Positions 1-6,627 of a stretch of DNA of 14,519 nucleotides are shown one piece after another. This DNA comes from Anaerolineaceae bacterium UBA700 (GTDB lineage: Bacteria > Chloroflexota > Anaerolineae > Anaerolineales > Anaerolineaceae), in contig DBMK01000168.1 in the NCBI GenBank assembly GCA_002298885.1, positions 1 to 14,519 of the forward strand, written 5' to 3'. Both the position numbers and the translations under genes were made by a program. Position 1 is the stretch's first letter, and each line of letters begins with the position of its first letter. The notes under the pieces are model-generated. The model was not told where the DNA came from, ran no database searches, and worked only from the letters and a program-made list of their open reading frames with translations.

Positions 1-32
1 TTAGGGAAGGGGGCCGGGGGGTTAGGTTAAAT

Positions 33-1145
33 TCACCCGTTAATTTGATATTTTTTCTTGGGCCTTTTTAATCCCTCAATCGGCGCCAGGATCATCGGAA
101 TGGCCCGATCGCTCGACCACGGCGCATAGGGCGCCATGGTGATTCCGGCCAGCGCCAGCAGGGGCACATCGTAATTCACCCGCCAGCCGCAGTAGTCGAG
201 CCAGGCTTCCTCGCGGTCCGCTTTGAGCGGCACACCGTTTTCGGCCAACGTCTTGCATACCTCGTCGAACTCCGCCCGCGAGATGCTCACCTTTTGCCCT
301 CGCTTTGGATCGTGGTCATACTGCACACCGAAAAAATCGGCGATCCGGCGTAGCGTGATGTAACCGGCCCGGATACACAGGGCAGCTTGGGGCTCGTAAG
401 GGATTTCCAACACCGAAAGGATCAGGGCCGCTGAGTCAAGGATCGCTCCCGCGGCCGTCACCCAGGAGCGCGAGGACTGCTGCGAGCGGAAGAAGACCAG
501 CGGCGGAAGTGTAGAATGGCTTTCCTCTACATCGGCAAACCAGGCTTCCCAGCTCACCCACAGCTCGCGCAGTCGCTCGTACCCGTGAATGCGGTGGTAG
601 CGCAGGATCAGCTCGATCGCGGAGGGCGGGTTGCCGGCGCGCACTTCCAGCATCGTAACCTGCGCTTCGCGCCGCGAAAAAGCCGCGTACATTGTCGGCA
701 GGTATGCAATTAATAGCGATACCAGGATCAATCCAAGCGCCGCTTCGGTAAAAGCAAGGATCGTCTGGCCAAATCCTCCGATGGTCGCAAACCCCAGCGT
801 TAATAAGGACGACCCGCTGTCTCGCAGTGCAGTGCCCAGTGAAACCGCGCCCACTCCCCAAAACATCAGCCCATACCCGATCAGCACGAAAGTGTACCAG
901 GTCGGCAGCAGAGCCAGCAGGGCGATTGGAGCGTAGAAGCTCATCACCTGGTCCCGCGCCTCAAAATCCTTTGCCCGATGCAGCGGCAGGGTAAAGATGG
1001 CCCTGACGGCCTTGAACACCCCGCGCGTGATCAGGTCCTGGGTGCTGCGCGGCAGAACGAACGTTTCAATTGCCGAAAAAACCGTGGCGGCAACGATAGA
1101 CAGGCCTGCTATAAACGCCAGAATGCGCAGGATATCCATCACCAT
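33..1145 (-). CDS. Integral membrane protein with a pore-loop-like segment (possible ion channel)
   Basis: About 370 residues. The N-terminal half is hydrophobic, with likely membrane spans near residues 7-27, 72-104 and 130-152. Between the last two lies SLLTLGFATIGGFG (about 114-127), which resembles the pore loop and filter region of two-TM potassium-channel-like proteins but lacks a classical TVGYG. The C-terminal half (from about 155) is mostly soluble and ends in a basic tail. The gene overlaps the upstream FMN reductase gene: the reductase stop TGA shares its A with an ATG, so the two are probably translationally coupled. Start choice is uncertain. GTG at 1148, ATG at 1145 and ATG at 1139 are all in frame behind one GGGGAA Shine-Dalgarno; I chose the ATG in the TGATG overlap, though 1139 has a more usual spacing. 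The channel reading is a motif guess only. Confidence 0.7.
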   Translation of the reverse strand: MVMDILRILAFIAGLSIVAATVFSAIETFVLPRSTQDLITRGVFKAVRAIFTLPLHRAKDFEARDQVMSFYAPIALLALLPTWYTFVLIGYGLMFWGVGAVSLGTALRDSGSSLLTLGFATIGGFGQTILAFTEAALGLILVSLLIAYLPTMYAAFSRREAQVTMLEVRAGNPPSAIELILRYHRIHGYERLRELWVSWEAWFADVEESHSTLPPLVFFRSQQSSRSWVTAAGAILDSAALILSVLEIPYEPQAALCIRAGYITLRRIADFFGVQYDHDPKRGQKVSISRAEFDEVCKTLAENGVPLKADREEAWLDYCGWRVNYDVPLLALAGITMAPYAPWSSDRAIPMILAPIEGLKRPKKKYQING

Positions 1146-1702
1146 CACTTCCCCTGCAGACGGCGAGTCCAGGCGTCCAATGCTTCCAGCAGGCTCTGGA
1201 TAAGCGGCCGGATAGATTCATCCGTCGGATTTCCGTTTTGGTCGAATTTTTCCCAGGCCCTTTGAATTTGCACAACCGGGCGGGCCAGGACATGCATATT
1301 CGTGAAGATCGCCACCTCGCGCAGGTGGCTTTGAGCGTAAGCAGTCCCATTGATTCCGCCCGCGCCCATCAAGGCCACCGGCTTATCGTCCAGCGGGGTC
1401 TCCTTCAAGGGACGCGAAGCCCAATCGAGTGCATTTTTTAATACCCCCGGGATTGAATGGTTATATTCCGGGGTGGCGATCAGCAGCGCATCCGCCGCGG
1501 CAATCCTGGATTTGAAAACCGCCACAGGTTCAGGCGGCTCGGCAACCAAATCCTGGTTGAAGAGTGGGATGTTTGACAGGTCAAATACCTCCAGGGTCAT
1601 GCCTTCCGGCAGCGTATCTAGAGCCAGGCGTAGCAGTCCTGCATTATAGGAAGCCTTGCGCAGGCTTCCTGCAATCCCTAAAACGCGAATTGGATATTTC
1701 AT
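1145..1702 (-). CDS. NADPH-dependent FMN reductase family protein (ChrR/azoreductase-like flavoprotein)
   Basis: 185 residues, the usual length for this family of flavodoxin-fold oxidoreductases, which use FMN to reduce quinones, azo dyes or chromate with NAD(P)H in the cytosol. Visible signatures are the FMN-phosphate loop GSLRKASYN (residues 12-20) after a first beta strand, and PEYNHSIPG followed by LKNALDW (78-94), the family's isoalloxazine-side motif. A later MGAGG segment fits the third flavin loop. The start ATG follows a weak AAGGA about 12 nt upstream. The gene follows yceI after a terminator, with only about 20 bp between terminator and start, so it probably has no promoter of its own there. 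It overlaps the next membrane protein gene. Linkage to a MarR regulator suggests a quinone or electrophile stress role. The exact substrate cannot be told. Confidence 0.9.
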   Translation of the reverse strand: MKYPIRVLGIAGSLRKASYNAGLLRLALDTLPEGMTLEVFDLSNIPLFNQDLVAEPPEPVAVFKSRIAAADALLIATPEYNHSIPGVLKNALDWASRPLKETPLDDKPVALMGAGGINGTAYAQSHLREVAIFTNMHVLARPVVQIQRAWEKFDQNGNPTDESIRPLIQSLLEALDAWTRRLQGK

Positions 1703-1722
1703 GTCGAATTTTATCCTTAATT

Positions 1723-1751
1723 AAAAAAGTTGGCGAGATTGCCTCGCCAAC
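1723..1751 (-). terminator. Intrinsic terminator between yceI-like and FMN reductase genes
   Basis: A perfect 9-bp stem (arms 1729-1737 and 1743-1751, gttggcgag and its complement) has a 5-nt loop and, read on the minus strand, runs directly into six T residues. It sits 19 nt beyond the yceI stop and about 20 nt before the FMN reductase start. The two downstream genes would therefore be expressed by read-through or from a promoter inside yceI. Confidence 0.9.
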
Positions 1752-1770
1752 ACAGTCTTCAAGCTGGAAA

Positions 1771-2319
1771 TCAGGCTGCGCTGGAAGCTGGCTCTGTTTC
1801 GGCCACCTTCACCAGCTCGAGCTCGATCTCTACCTTGATGTCATCGCCTACCAGCCATCCGCCTGTTTCTAGCGCCTTATTCCAGTTCAGGTTCCAATCC
1901 TTGCGGTTGATGCGAGCAGTGGCTTCGAACCCGGCGTTGGTTTTTCCCCATATCGTCGATTGGCCTGCGTATTCCGTGTCCAGCACAACATCGTGAGCGA
2001 TGTCCTTGATGGTCAATGTGCCGTGGATCAGCCCGTGGTGATCGTCCAGCTTCTCGACCTTCGTGCTGGAAAAGGTAATTTGCGGATTTTTTTCGGCGTC
2101 GAAGAAGTCAGCCGAGCGCAGGTGGTTGTCCCGCATGCTATCGCGTGTATTGATCGAAGCTGCGTCGATCTTAATTTCCACCCGGGATTTCTCCGGGTCT
2201 TCCTCGTTGAATTCGACCTTTCCGTCGAAACTCTCGAACCGGCCGCGTACGTTTGAGATCATCATGTGGCGCACGGTGAATGTAATTTGCGAATGAGACG
2301 GATCAATTTTCCAAGCCAT
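1771..2319 (-). CDS. YceI family protein
   Basis: 182 residues. YceI proteins form a lipocalin-like beta barrel that binds polyisoprenoid-type lipids. The sequence shows the typical opening (W-x-I-D-P-x-H-S-x-I-x-F-x-V-R-H-M-M), VRGRFESFDG at about 24-33, SINTRDSMRDNHLRSADFFD at about 56-75 and P-x-I-x-F-x-S. There is no signal peptide, so this is a cytosolic member, unlike periplasmic E. coli YceI. The open frame reaches back to a TTG at 2334, but the five codons before the ATG at 2319 contain the Shine-Dalgarno GGAGG, so the ATG is the start. It lies 66 nt after the MarR gene and is probably in the same transcript, ending at the terminator at 1723-1751. Its physiological ligand is unknown; family identity is firm. 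Confidence 0.93.
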   Translation of the reverse strand: MAWKIDPSHSQITFTVRHMMISNVRGRFESFDGKVEFNEEDPEKSRVEIKIDAASINTRDSMRDNHLRSADFFDAEKNPQITFSSTKVEKLDDHHGLIHGTLTIKDIAHDVVLDTEYAGQSTIWGKTNAGFEATARINRKDWNLNWNKALETGGWLVGDDIKVEIELELVKVAETEPASSAA

Positions 2320-2385
2320 TTTGTATTCCTCCAAAAAAACGTATTTTCGATTAAGTGCCGGCAGCGAGCGCCGGTTGCGATTTGG

Positions 2386-2838
2386 CTATTCTTTGCCTTG
2401 CTTGCCGAGTTTTTTGCACAGTTTGCCGAGGACTTGCTGCTCATCGGCAGTCAATGTCTCGAACTCTTCGACGATCAGCTTGACCTGTTCCGGGAAAATG
2501 CGCTTGATCTGCTCTTCTCCCTTGGGGGTCAAGGAAACATTCGTCATCCTCCGGTCGTTCGGGTTGGTCTGCCGGGTTACCAGGCCCCTTTTTTCCAGGT
2601 TGTCGATCACCAGGGTAATATTCCCGCCGCTCTTGAGCAGCTTCCCGCCGATTTCGCTCTGGCACATTGGGCCCAGGTGCAGCAGCGTTTCCATCACGCC
2701 AAACTGGGTGCCAGTCAGGTCCTCCAGGACAGCCCTGCGCATCATCCGGGATTCCAGCGAATCCGCCGCCCTGTAAAACTTGATGTATGTATCCAGGGCT
2801 AAGACTTGTTCCGGAGTTCCTTTAAAGTGAGTTGGCAT
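2386..2838 (-). CDS. MarR family transcriptional regulator
   Basis: 150 residues, a normal MarR length. The winged helix is easy to see: TGTQFGVMETLLHLGPMCQSEIGGKL (split: 42-55 and 56-67), recognition helix around KSGGNITLVIDNLEKRGLV (69-87), and the wing NPNDRRMTNVSLTPKG (92-107) with the family's D-R-R. The flanking helices would form the dimer interface. The closest family feel is MhqR-like, the quinone-sensing repressors that control flavin oxidoreductases. That matches the FMN reductase downstream but is inference. Two Cys residues (Cys59 and one near the C-terminus) could be redox-sensitive. The start was taken as the ATG at 2838 because the longer frame, from 2901, would run through the promoter and operator palindrome. 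It probably represses its own operon through that palindrome. Confidence 0.93.
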   Translation of the reverse strand: MPTHFKGTPEQVLALDTYIKFYRAADSLESRMMRRAVLEDLTGTQFGVMETLLHLGPMCQSEIGGKLLKSGGNITLVIDNLEKRGLVTRQTNPNDRRMTNVSLTPKGEEQIKRIFPEQVKLIVEEFETLTADEQQVLGKLCKKLGKQGKE

Positions 2839-2842
2839 TGAA

Positions 2843-2875
2843 TATTTCCATATCAAATAATTTGATATTGAAATA
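2843..2875 (-). promoter_or_regulatory. Probable MarR operator: large palindrome over the transcription start
   Basis: The core at 2850-2868 is atatcaaataatttgatat, two perfect 9-nt arms around a single central base. After one mismatched pair the symmetry continues outward for six more pairs on each side, giving a 33-nt palindrome. It overlaps the -10 box and the predicted start of transcription of the MarR gene, just upstream of its ATG. This is where a MarR autorepressor would bind. The palindrome is directly visible; the protein-site pairing is inferred. Confidence 0.8.
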
Positions 2876-2901
2876 ATACTACAATCATCCGAATAAATCA
2901 A
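2873..2901 (-). promoter_or_regulatory. Sigma70-type promoter of the MarR-yceI operon
   Basis: On the minus strand TTGATT (plus 2896-2901) is followed by a 17-nt spacer and TATTAT (plus 2873-2878). Both boxes and the spacing are close to the vegetative consensus. The expected start of transcription falls inside the palindrome at 2843-2875, giving a leader of about 25-30 nt before the ATG at 2838. Confidence 0.72.
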
Positions 2902-3251
2902 TCTTTTTTTGATAAGAATATTATTAGACTTAAATTAACGCCGGAATAGGTTACAAATGTCCCCACCAGACCATTTCTGCCAGGATTAAGACGATTGACA
3001 GGATCGTCAGAGCCGCCCTCACACGCTCGTAATCCCTGAAACGACAATTTATCGATCTTCCTTATTATTACGGTTTTTCCAAGCGAAAACCTTCTGTTTG
3101 GCTCTTTGACCGCCTTGCGGCCTATGGATCCAACAGAAAATTTACCCAACATCCTATCAGTTTTATAATCGTATTAGGGTAATCTTTGTAGTATAATTAA
3201 TTTCGTAACAAAATTCCTTTACACATTTAATATTGTTATCAGGAGTGTTGC
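2902..3251. other. Intergenic region between divergent operons, no confident gene
   Basis: This 350-bp stretch separates the MarR operon (minus) from the copper genes (plus). It is AT-rich at both ends. I see a 6-bp hairpin at 2990-3008, two TATAAT-like boxes near 3164 and 3192, and a short hydrophobic open frame on the minus strand (2951-3022). An 84-codon minus frame (2898-3152) has no family resemblance, no ribosome binding site and overlaps the MarR promoter, so it is not called as a gene. Confidence 0.6.
3192..3197 (+). promoter_or_regulatory. Candidate -10 box for the copper transporter operon
   Basis: A perfect TATAAT lies 54 nt before the ATG at 3252. I find no good -35 box at the usual distance, so an activator may be needed or the true promoter may differ. 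The ribosome binding site AGGAG at 3241-3245 lies 6 nt before the start codon. Confidence 0.35.
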
Positions 3252-4310
3252 ATGGATCTCCTCGTCGTCTTTATTACGGGCTTAACCACCGGTGGATTGA
3301 GCTGCCTGGCTGTCCAGGGTGGGTTGCTGGCCAGCTCCCTGGCCTACCAGATCGAACAAGACTACCGCGCACCGGCAGCGCCCAGGAAGAAGAACCCCAA
3401 CGCTCCCAAGATCCGGCCGCGTATTGCGCAGCCCATCATCCTGTTCCTGGCCGCCAAGATCGTCGCCTACACCCTGCTGGGGCTGCTCCTCGGGGCCCTG
3501 GGTTCCGTGCTCCAGCTCACCGCTACGATGCGCGCCATTCTGTTAGGCCTGATCGGCATTTTCATGATCGGGAACGGCCTGCGCATGCTCAAGGTCCATC
3601 CAATATTCCGCTTTTTTGCCATCGAGCCGCCGTCCGCCCTCACCCGTTACATCCGCCGTAAATCCAAGAACGGCGCCTCTCTGGTCACGCCTCTGTTCTT
3701 GGGCGCCATGACCGTGTTGATCCCCTGTGGGGTGACCCAGGCCATGATGGCGGTCGCCGTAGGCACCGGCGATCCACTGCAGGGTGCAGCGATCATGGCC
3801 GCCTTCACCCTCGGCGCCAGCCCGGTCTTTTTCGCCCTGGCCTACATGGCCACCCGCCTGGGAGCCCGCCTGGAGAAATACTTCACCCGCGCCGTCGCCC
3901 TGGTGGTCATCATTCTCGGCTTTGTATCCATCGACTCGGGCCTCAACCTGGCCGGCTCGCCAATTTCGTTGGCCCGCCTGCTCGCCCCCGCCGCACAAGC
4001 TGAGACCGTCACCGCCGGTTCGCAGCCCCAGGCTGCTGCTGGCGGCGTCATCACCATCAACGCCGGCAATTCCGGCTATTCACCAAAAATTCTGCACGCC
4101 GCCGCCAACACGCAATTGAAGCTTAACCTGGTCACCAACAACACCGTCTCGTGCGCCCGGGCTATCGTCTTTCCAACCCTGGGAGTCGAAAAGGTGTTGC
4201 CTGCCTCCGGCAGAGTGAGCATCGACGTCCCGCCCCAGCCAAAAGGCTCGGTAATGAACTACACCTGCTCCATGGGCATGTATACCGGTCAAATCGTGTT
4301 CGACCTTTAG
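3252..4310 (+). CDS. UreH/DsbD_2-type membrane transporter fused to a C-terminal cupredoxin domain (copper handling)
   Basis: 352 residues. The N-terminal part (1 to about 245) is a polytopic membrane domain of the sulfite exporter TauE/SafE / UreH type. It opens with GLTTGGLSCLAVQGGLL (10-26), has spans near 60-90, 94-112, 145-172, 178-201 and 213-235, and carries LIPCGVTQAMM (156-166), a Pro-Cys-Gly motif typical of DsbD-like transporters. After an Ala/Pro-rich linker, residues about 265-352 form a small cupredoxin-like domain. Likely copper ligands are Cys301 (in SCARAIVFP) and the C339-S-M-G-M343 cluster near the C-terminus. The next gene is an HMA chaperone 2 nt away. Together they suggest copper or other soft-metal efflux or delivery across the membrane, with the cupredoxin probably outside. 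Start: AGGAG 6 nt upstream. Metal identity and direction of transport are inferred. Confidence 0.85.
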   Translation: MDLLVVFITGLTTGGLSCLAVQGGLLASSLAYQIEQDYRAPAAPRKKNPNAPKIRPRIAQPIILFLAAKIVAYTLLGLLLGALGSVLQLTATMRAILLGLIGIFMIGNGLRMLKVHPIFRFFAIEPPSALTRYIRRKSKNGASLVTPLFLGAMTVLIPCGVTQAMMAVAVGTGDPLQGAAIMAAFTLGASPVFFALAYMATRLGARLEKYFTRAVALVVIILGFVSIDSGLNLAGSPISLARLLAPAAQAETVTAGSQPQAAAGGVITINAGNSGYSPKILHAAANTQLKLNLVTNNTVSCARAIVFPTLGVEKVLPASGRVSIDVPPQPKGSVMNYTCSMGMYTGQIVFDL

Positions 4311-4312
4311 CC

Positions 4313-4522
4313 ATGAAAACAACATTTCGCGTCCCCGATATGGAATGTCCCAATTGCGCTATGCACCTCGAGAGCATCGAGGATGAGCTGGATGGAGTCA
4401 GCCTCGTCAACGCCAGCTACCGCAAACTGCAAATGGAAGTCGAATTCGACGAGAACCGCGTCACCATCCCACAAATCGTCGCCGCCGCGCTTAAAAAAGG
4501 CTACCACGCCGAATTAGCCTGA
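4313..4522 (+). CDS. Heavy-metal-associated (HMA) domain protein, CopZ-like copper chaperone
   Basis: 69 residues, a single ferredoxin-like HMA fold. The metal-binding loop is M10-E-C12-P-N-C15, the MxCxxC of soft-metal (usually Cu(I)) chaperones. The rest follows the family pattern, including V-x-x-A-L-K-K-x-G-Y-H at the C-terminus. It starts 2 nt after the transporter stop codon and has no clear Shine-Dalgarno, so it is probably translated by coupling. An in-frame extension upstream to 4151 would overlap the cupredoxin domain and is not real. It probably hands metal to or takes it from the adjacent transporter. Confidence 0.9.
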   Translation: MKTTFRVPDMECPNCAMHLESIEDELDGVSLVNASYRKLQMEVEFDENRVTIPQIVAAALKKGYHAELA

Positions 4523-4559
4523 TACCCATAAAAAATAAACATCGTGCAAACTCAATCTC

Positions 4560-4612
4560 AGCCTGCTGAAGCAGGCTTGAGTCCCTCCCAGCCTGGGGTT
4601 TTAACCCCAGGC
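4560..4612. repeat. 53-nt double-hairpin module, copy A
   Basis: Hairpin 1 (4560-4577) has a 7-bp stem and a TGAA loop. After a 13-nt spacer comes hairpin 2 (4591-4612), a 10-bp stem starting gcctgggg with a 2-nt loop. The same order, sizes and spacer length recur at 9333-9385. It lies just beyond the copper operon. Right arm flank ttgagt matches actcaa upstream, which would extend hairpin 1 past a 5-nt bulge. There is no T-tract, so it is not an obvious terminator. Confidence 0.8.
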
Positions 4613-4662
4613 GTCTTGCAAAAACAATTTACCCCCCCGCCGCGCCCCTTGCGCCCCTACGC

Positions 4663-4680
4663 CTCAGGTTGAAACCTGAG
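4663..4680. repeat. TGAA-loop hairpin, solo copy
   Basis: A 7-bp stem (ctcaggt/acctgag) closes a TGAA loop, the same 7+4+7 geometry as hairpin 1 of the double-hairpin modules. Shortly after it, at about 4691-4704, cctcaagcctgctg repeats part of the copy-A hairpin arm without its partner. Confidence 0.65.
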
Positions 4681-4722
4681 ACTATCCTACCTCAAGCCTG
4701 CTGCTATCTTTCCCATCGCAGT

Positions 4723-4728
4723 TATAAT
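4723..4728 (+). promoter_or_regulatory. Candidate -10 box for the lipoprotein gene
   Basis: A perfect TATAAT lies 40 nt before the ATG at 4769. No recognisable -35 box is found 16-18 nt upstream. Position relative to the gene is sensible, but the call is weak. Confidence 0.35.
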
Positions 4729-4768
4729 AGTCGAGAACGCAACCTTGCCGGGCCAGGAGCGAATCGAC

Positions 4769-5614
4769 ATGAACACCTTTGCGGATAAACAACGCCAACG
4801 TCTGTTAATCAGCCTCGTTCTCGTCGTTGTTCTGTCCCTTTCCACAGCCTGCCAGCCCATCCTGACCCTCTTAGGCCAGCCGACCTACGTCCCGACCCCC
4901 ACATTTCCGCCTTTCCCACAGCCTTCGCCAACCAACACCTCCGTTCCGCAGGCCTCGCTAACTCCCGGCCCTGGCCCGCAGATTGTCACCCGCCAGAAAA
5001 ATGTCGACGGTAAATCGCTATTCACGCTTTCCATGAATTATCCTTATCTTGAAAATGCAGACGATCCGCGTTTCGACTTATTCAACCAGGAGATCGCCAA
5101 AGAGCTCGATTCGATCCAGCAAAGCTTTCTAGATAACCTCAAGAATCTGCCTTCGACGCCCGACCCAAGTCTCCCGCCCAGCTTCCTGGGCACTGAATAC
5201 AAGATCACCCACGGAGACGCCGGCTTGCTCAGCGTCCTTTTCACGGTCGGTTTCTACGTCACAGGCGCGGCTCACCCCAACCAATACGCCGTCGCGCTCA
5301 ACCTGGACGTTGCCAACGGCAAAGTGTTGGCCCTCTCCGACCTCTTTAACCCAGGAACCGATTATTTAAAGGCTGTTTCCGACTACTGCCTGGCCGACCT
5401 CAAGAAACAAGGCCGCCTGGAATGGGATAGCGGCGCCCTCCCCAAGGCCGAGAACTATCACTCCTGGAATATTACCTCGGACGGACTGTTGATTTCTTTC
5501 GATCCATACCAGGTTACCTCGTACGCTATGGGGCCGCAGTCCGTCACCATCCCGTACGTCGCATTGAAGGATGTTTTGAACCGTTCCGGTCCACTTGCGC
5601 CGTTATTAAAATAA
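4769..5614 (+). CDS. Lipoprotein with DUF3298/RsiV-like domain
   Basis: 281 residues. The N-terminus is a lipoprotein signal: Arg/Lys-containing head, a hydrophobic run and the lipobox S-T-A-C with lipidated Cys28. A Thr/Pro-rich linker follows (about 39-70), typical of surface lipoproteins in Chloroflexota. From about 75 on it resembles the DUF4163/DUF3298 pair of PdaC and RsiV: AHPNQYAVALNLDVANGK then L-S-D-L-F (about 170-193) and ITSDGLLISFDPYQVTSYA with G-P-x-x-V-T-I-P-Y (about 231-258). Such proteins are anchored outside the membrane; in RsiV the domain binds lysozyme, but most members have no known role. The start is the ATG at 4769, 9 nt after AGGAG; the TTG at 4745 has no support. A long hairpin begins at the first base after the stop. 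Confidence 0.85.
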   Translation: MNTFADKQRQRLLISLVLVVVLSLSTACQPILTLLGQPTYVPTPTFPPFPQPSPTNTSVPQASLTPGPGPQIVTRQKNVDGKSLFTLSMNYPYLENADDPRFDLFNQEIAKELDSIQQSFLDNLKNLPSTPDPSLPPSFLGTEYKITHGDAGLLSVLFTVGFYVTGAAHPNQYAVALNLDVANGKVLALSDLFNPGTDYLKAVSDYCLADLKKQGRLEWDSGALPKAENYHSWNITSDGLLISFDPYQVTSYAMGPQSVTIPYVALKDVLNRSGPLAPLLK

Positions 5615-5673
5615 TGGATTTTGTTGAGTAGCTGCGAGCTACGAAGCAGCCCGCAGCTACTCAAAAAAATCCA
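5615..5673 (+). terminator. Long stop-adjacent hairpin between lipoprotein and deacetylase genes
   Basis: Arms 5615-5636 and 5652-5673 pair over 22 positions with one mismatch, around a 15-nt loop. The hairpin begins immediately after the lipoprotein stop codon. The 3' side is not followed by a T-tract (it continues tttccc), so it may act as an mRNA-stabilising or partial terminator rather than a full stop. Only 26 nt separate it from the next start codon. Confidence 0.6.
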
Positions 5674-5699
5674 TTTCCCAGATATTTTGGAGAGTAAGT

Positions 5700-6563
5700 A
5701 TGCCTCAAGAAAAGAAAGTGCTTCTTGCAGTTCTGGCCCACCCGGATGATGAGACTTTCGGCACCGGGGGCACGCTAGCTTATTACGCCCACAACGGTGT
5801 TGATGTTCACCTGGTTTGCGCCACGCGCGGCGAAGTCGGCGATGTGGACCCCCAGTTCATGCAGGGATACTCCTCTATCGCTGATGTCCGTTCGGCGGAG
5901 CTGCGCTGCGCCGCCGGCCTGCTTGGTTTATCCGGCGTCTATTTCCTGGATTACCGCGATTCGGGCATGCCCGGTTCGGCCGACAACCACCACCCGAGCG
6001 CTCTGGCCGCTGCCCCACTCGATGAGGTCGCCGCGAAAGTGGTTCACTATTTCCGGCTGCTCAGGCCGCAAGTCGTCATCACCTTCGACCCCATCGGCGG
6101 CTACCGCCACCCGGACCACATCGCCATCCACAATGCCACCGTCAGGGCCTTCGAGGTTGTCCAGGCGGACCCGGCGGCGTTCCCCGATTCGGACGGCCTG
6201 GCTCCATTCGTGCCCCAAAAGCTCTATTTCCAGACCTTTCCGCGCACCTTTTTACGCATTGGGGTCGCCGTCATGCGCCTCTTCGGGCAGGACCCGCGCC
6301 ATTTTGGCCGCAACAAGGACGTCGATTTTGCTTCGATCGCCGAGGTCGACTTTCCCATTCACGCCCGCGTTGATTTTAAGAGCGTCGCCGCACTGCGCGC
6401 CCAGGCCGCCCGCTGCCACGCCAGCCAGGGCGGCGGCCAGCAGGGCCGGGGCATCGTCAACCTGATCTCCAACCTGATGCCCGCCAAAGAACTTTACATG
6501 CGCTCCTTCCCCGTCCCTCAAAACGGTCTCATCGAAAAAGACTTATTCGAGGGGATAAAATAA
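5700..6563 (+). CDS. PIG-L family deacetylase (LmbE-like)
   Basis: 287 residues. PIG-L enzymes are zinc-dependent and remove acetyl groups from N-acetylglucosamine-type sugars; bacterial relatives include MshB and BshB. Zinc-site motifs are both present: AHPDDE at 13-18, with His14 and Asp17 as likely ligands, and HPDH at 137-140. YRDSGM (85-90) is also typical. There is no signal peptide, so it is cytosolic. The start ATG follows GGAGAG about 7 nt upstream. The substrate could be a thiol precursor, a glycolipid or a small glycoside; no bacillithiol or mycothiol partner gene is visible. The last codons (E-G-I-K-stop) lie in an inverted repeat shared with the end of clpB, so both proteins end in EGIK. 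Confidence 0.9.
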   Translation: MPQEKKVLLAVLAHPDDETFGTGGTLAYYAHNGVDVHLVCATRGEVGDVDPQFMQGYSSIADVRSAELRCAAGLLGLSGVYFLDYRDSGMPGSADNHHPSALAAAPLDEVAAKVVHYFRLLRPQVVITFDPIGGYRHPDHIAIHNATVRAFEVVQADPAAFPDSDGLAPFVPQKLYFQTFPRTFLRIGVAVMRLFGQDPRHFGRNKDVDFASIAEVDFPIHARVDFKSVAALRAQAARCHASQGGGQQGRGIVNLISNLMPAKELYMRSFPVPQNGLIEKDLFEGIK

Positions 6564-6627
6564 TTATTAAATCAAAATCGGGCCATTTCATGGCCCGATT
6601 TTGATTTAATAACTATTTTATCCCCTC
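6549..6627. terminator. Bidirectional terminator: 38-nt inverted repeat spanning both convergent stop codons
   Basis: Arms 6549-6586 and 6590-6627 are complementary at 37 of 38 positions, around a 3-nt loop. The GC core (cgggccat/atggcccg) is followed in both directions by attttgattt, so it can serve as an intrinsic terminator for both the deacetylase gene and clpB. Unusually, the arms reach into the coding ends and include the last codons and stops (TAA and TAG) of both genes. Confidence 0.85.

Noticed and set aside
2898..3152. 84-codon minus-strand open frame upstream of the MarR gene
   Set aside because: No recognisable family, no ribosome binding site, unusual composition, and it overlaps the -35 region of the MarR promoter.
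4560..4680. CRISPR-like array from clustered short palindromes
   Set aside because: The units are hairpins of different sequence, without identical repeats or uniform unique spacers, and no cas gene is present.
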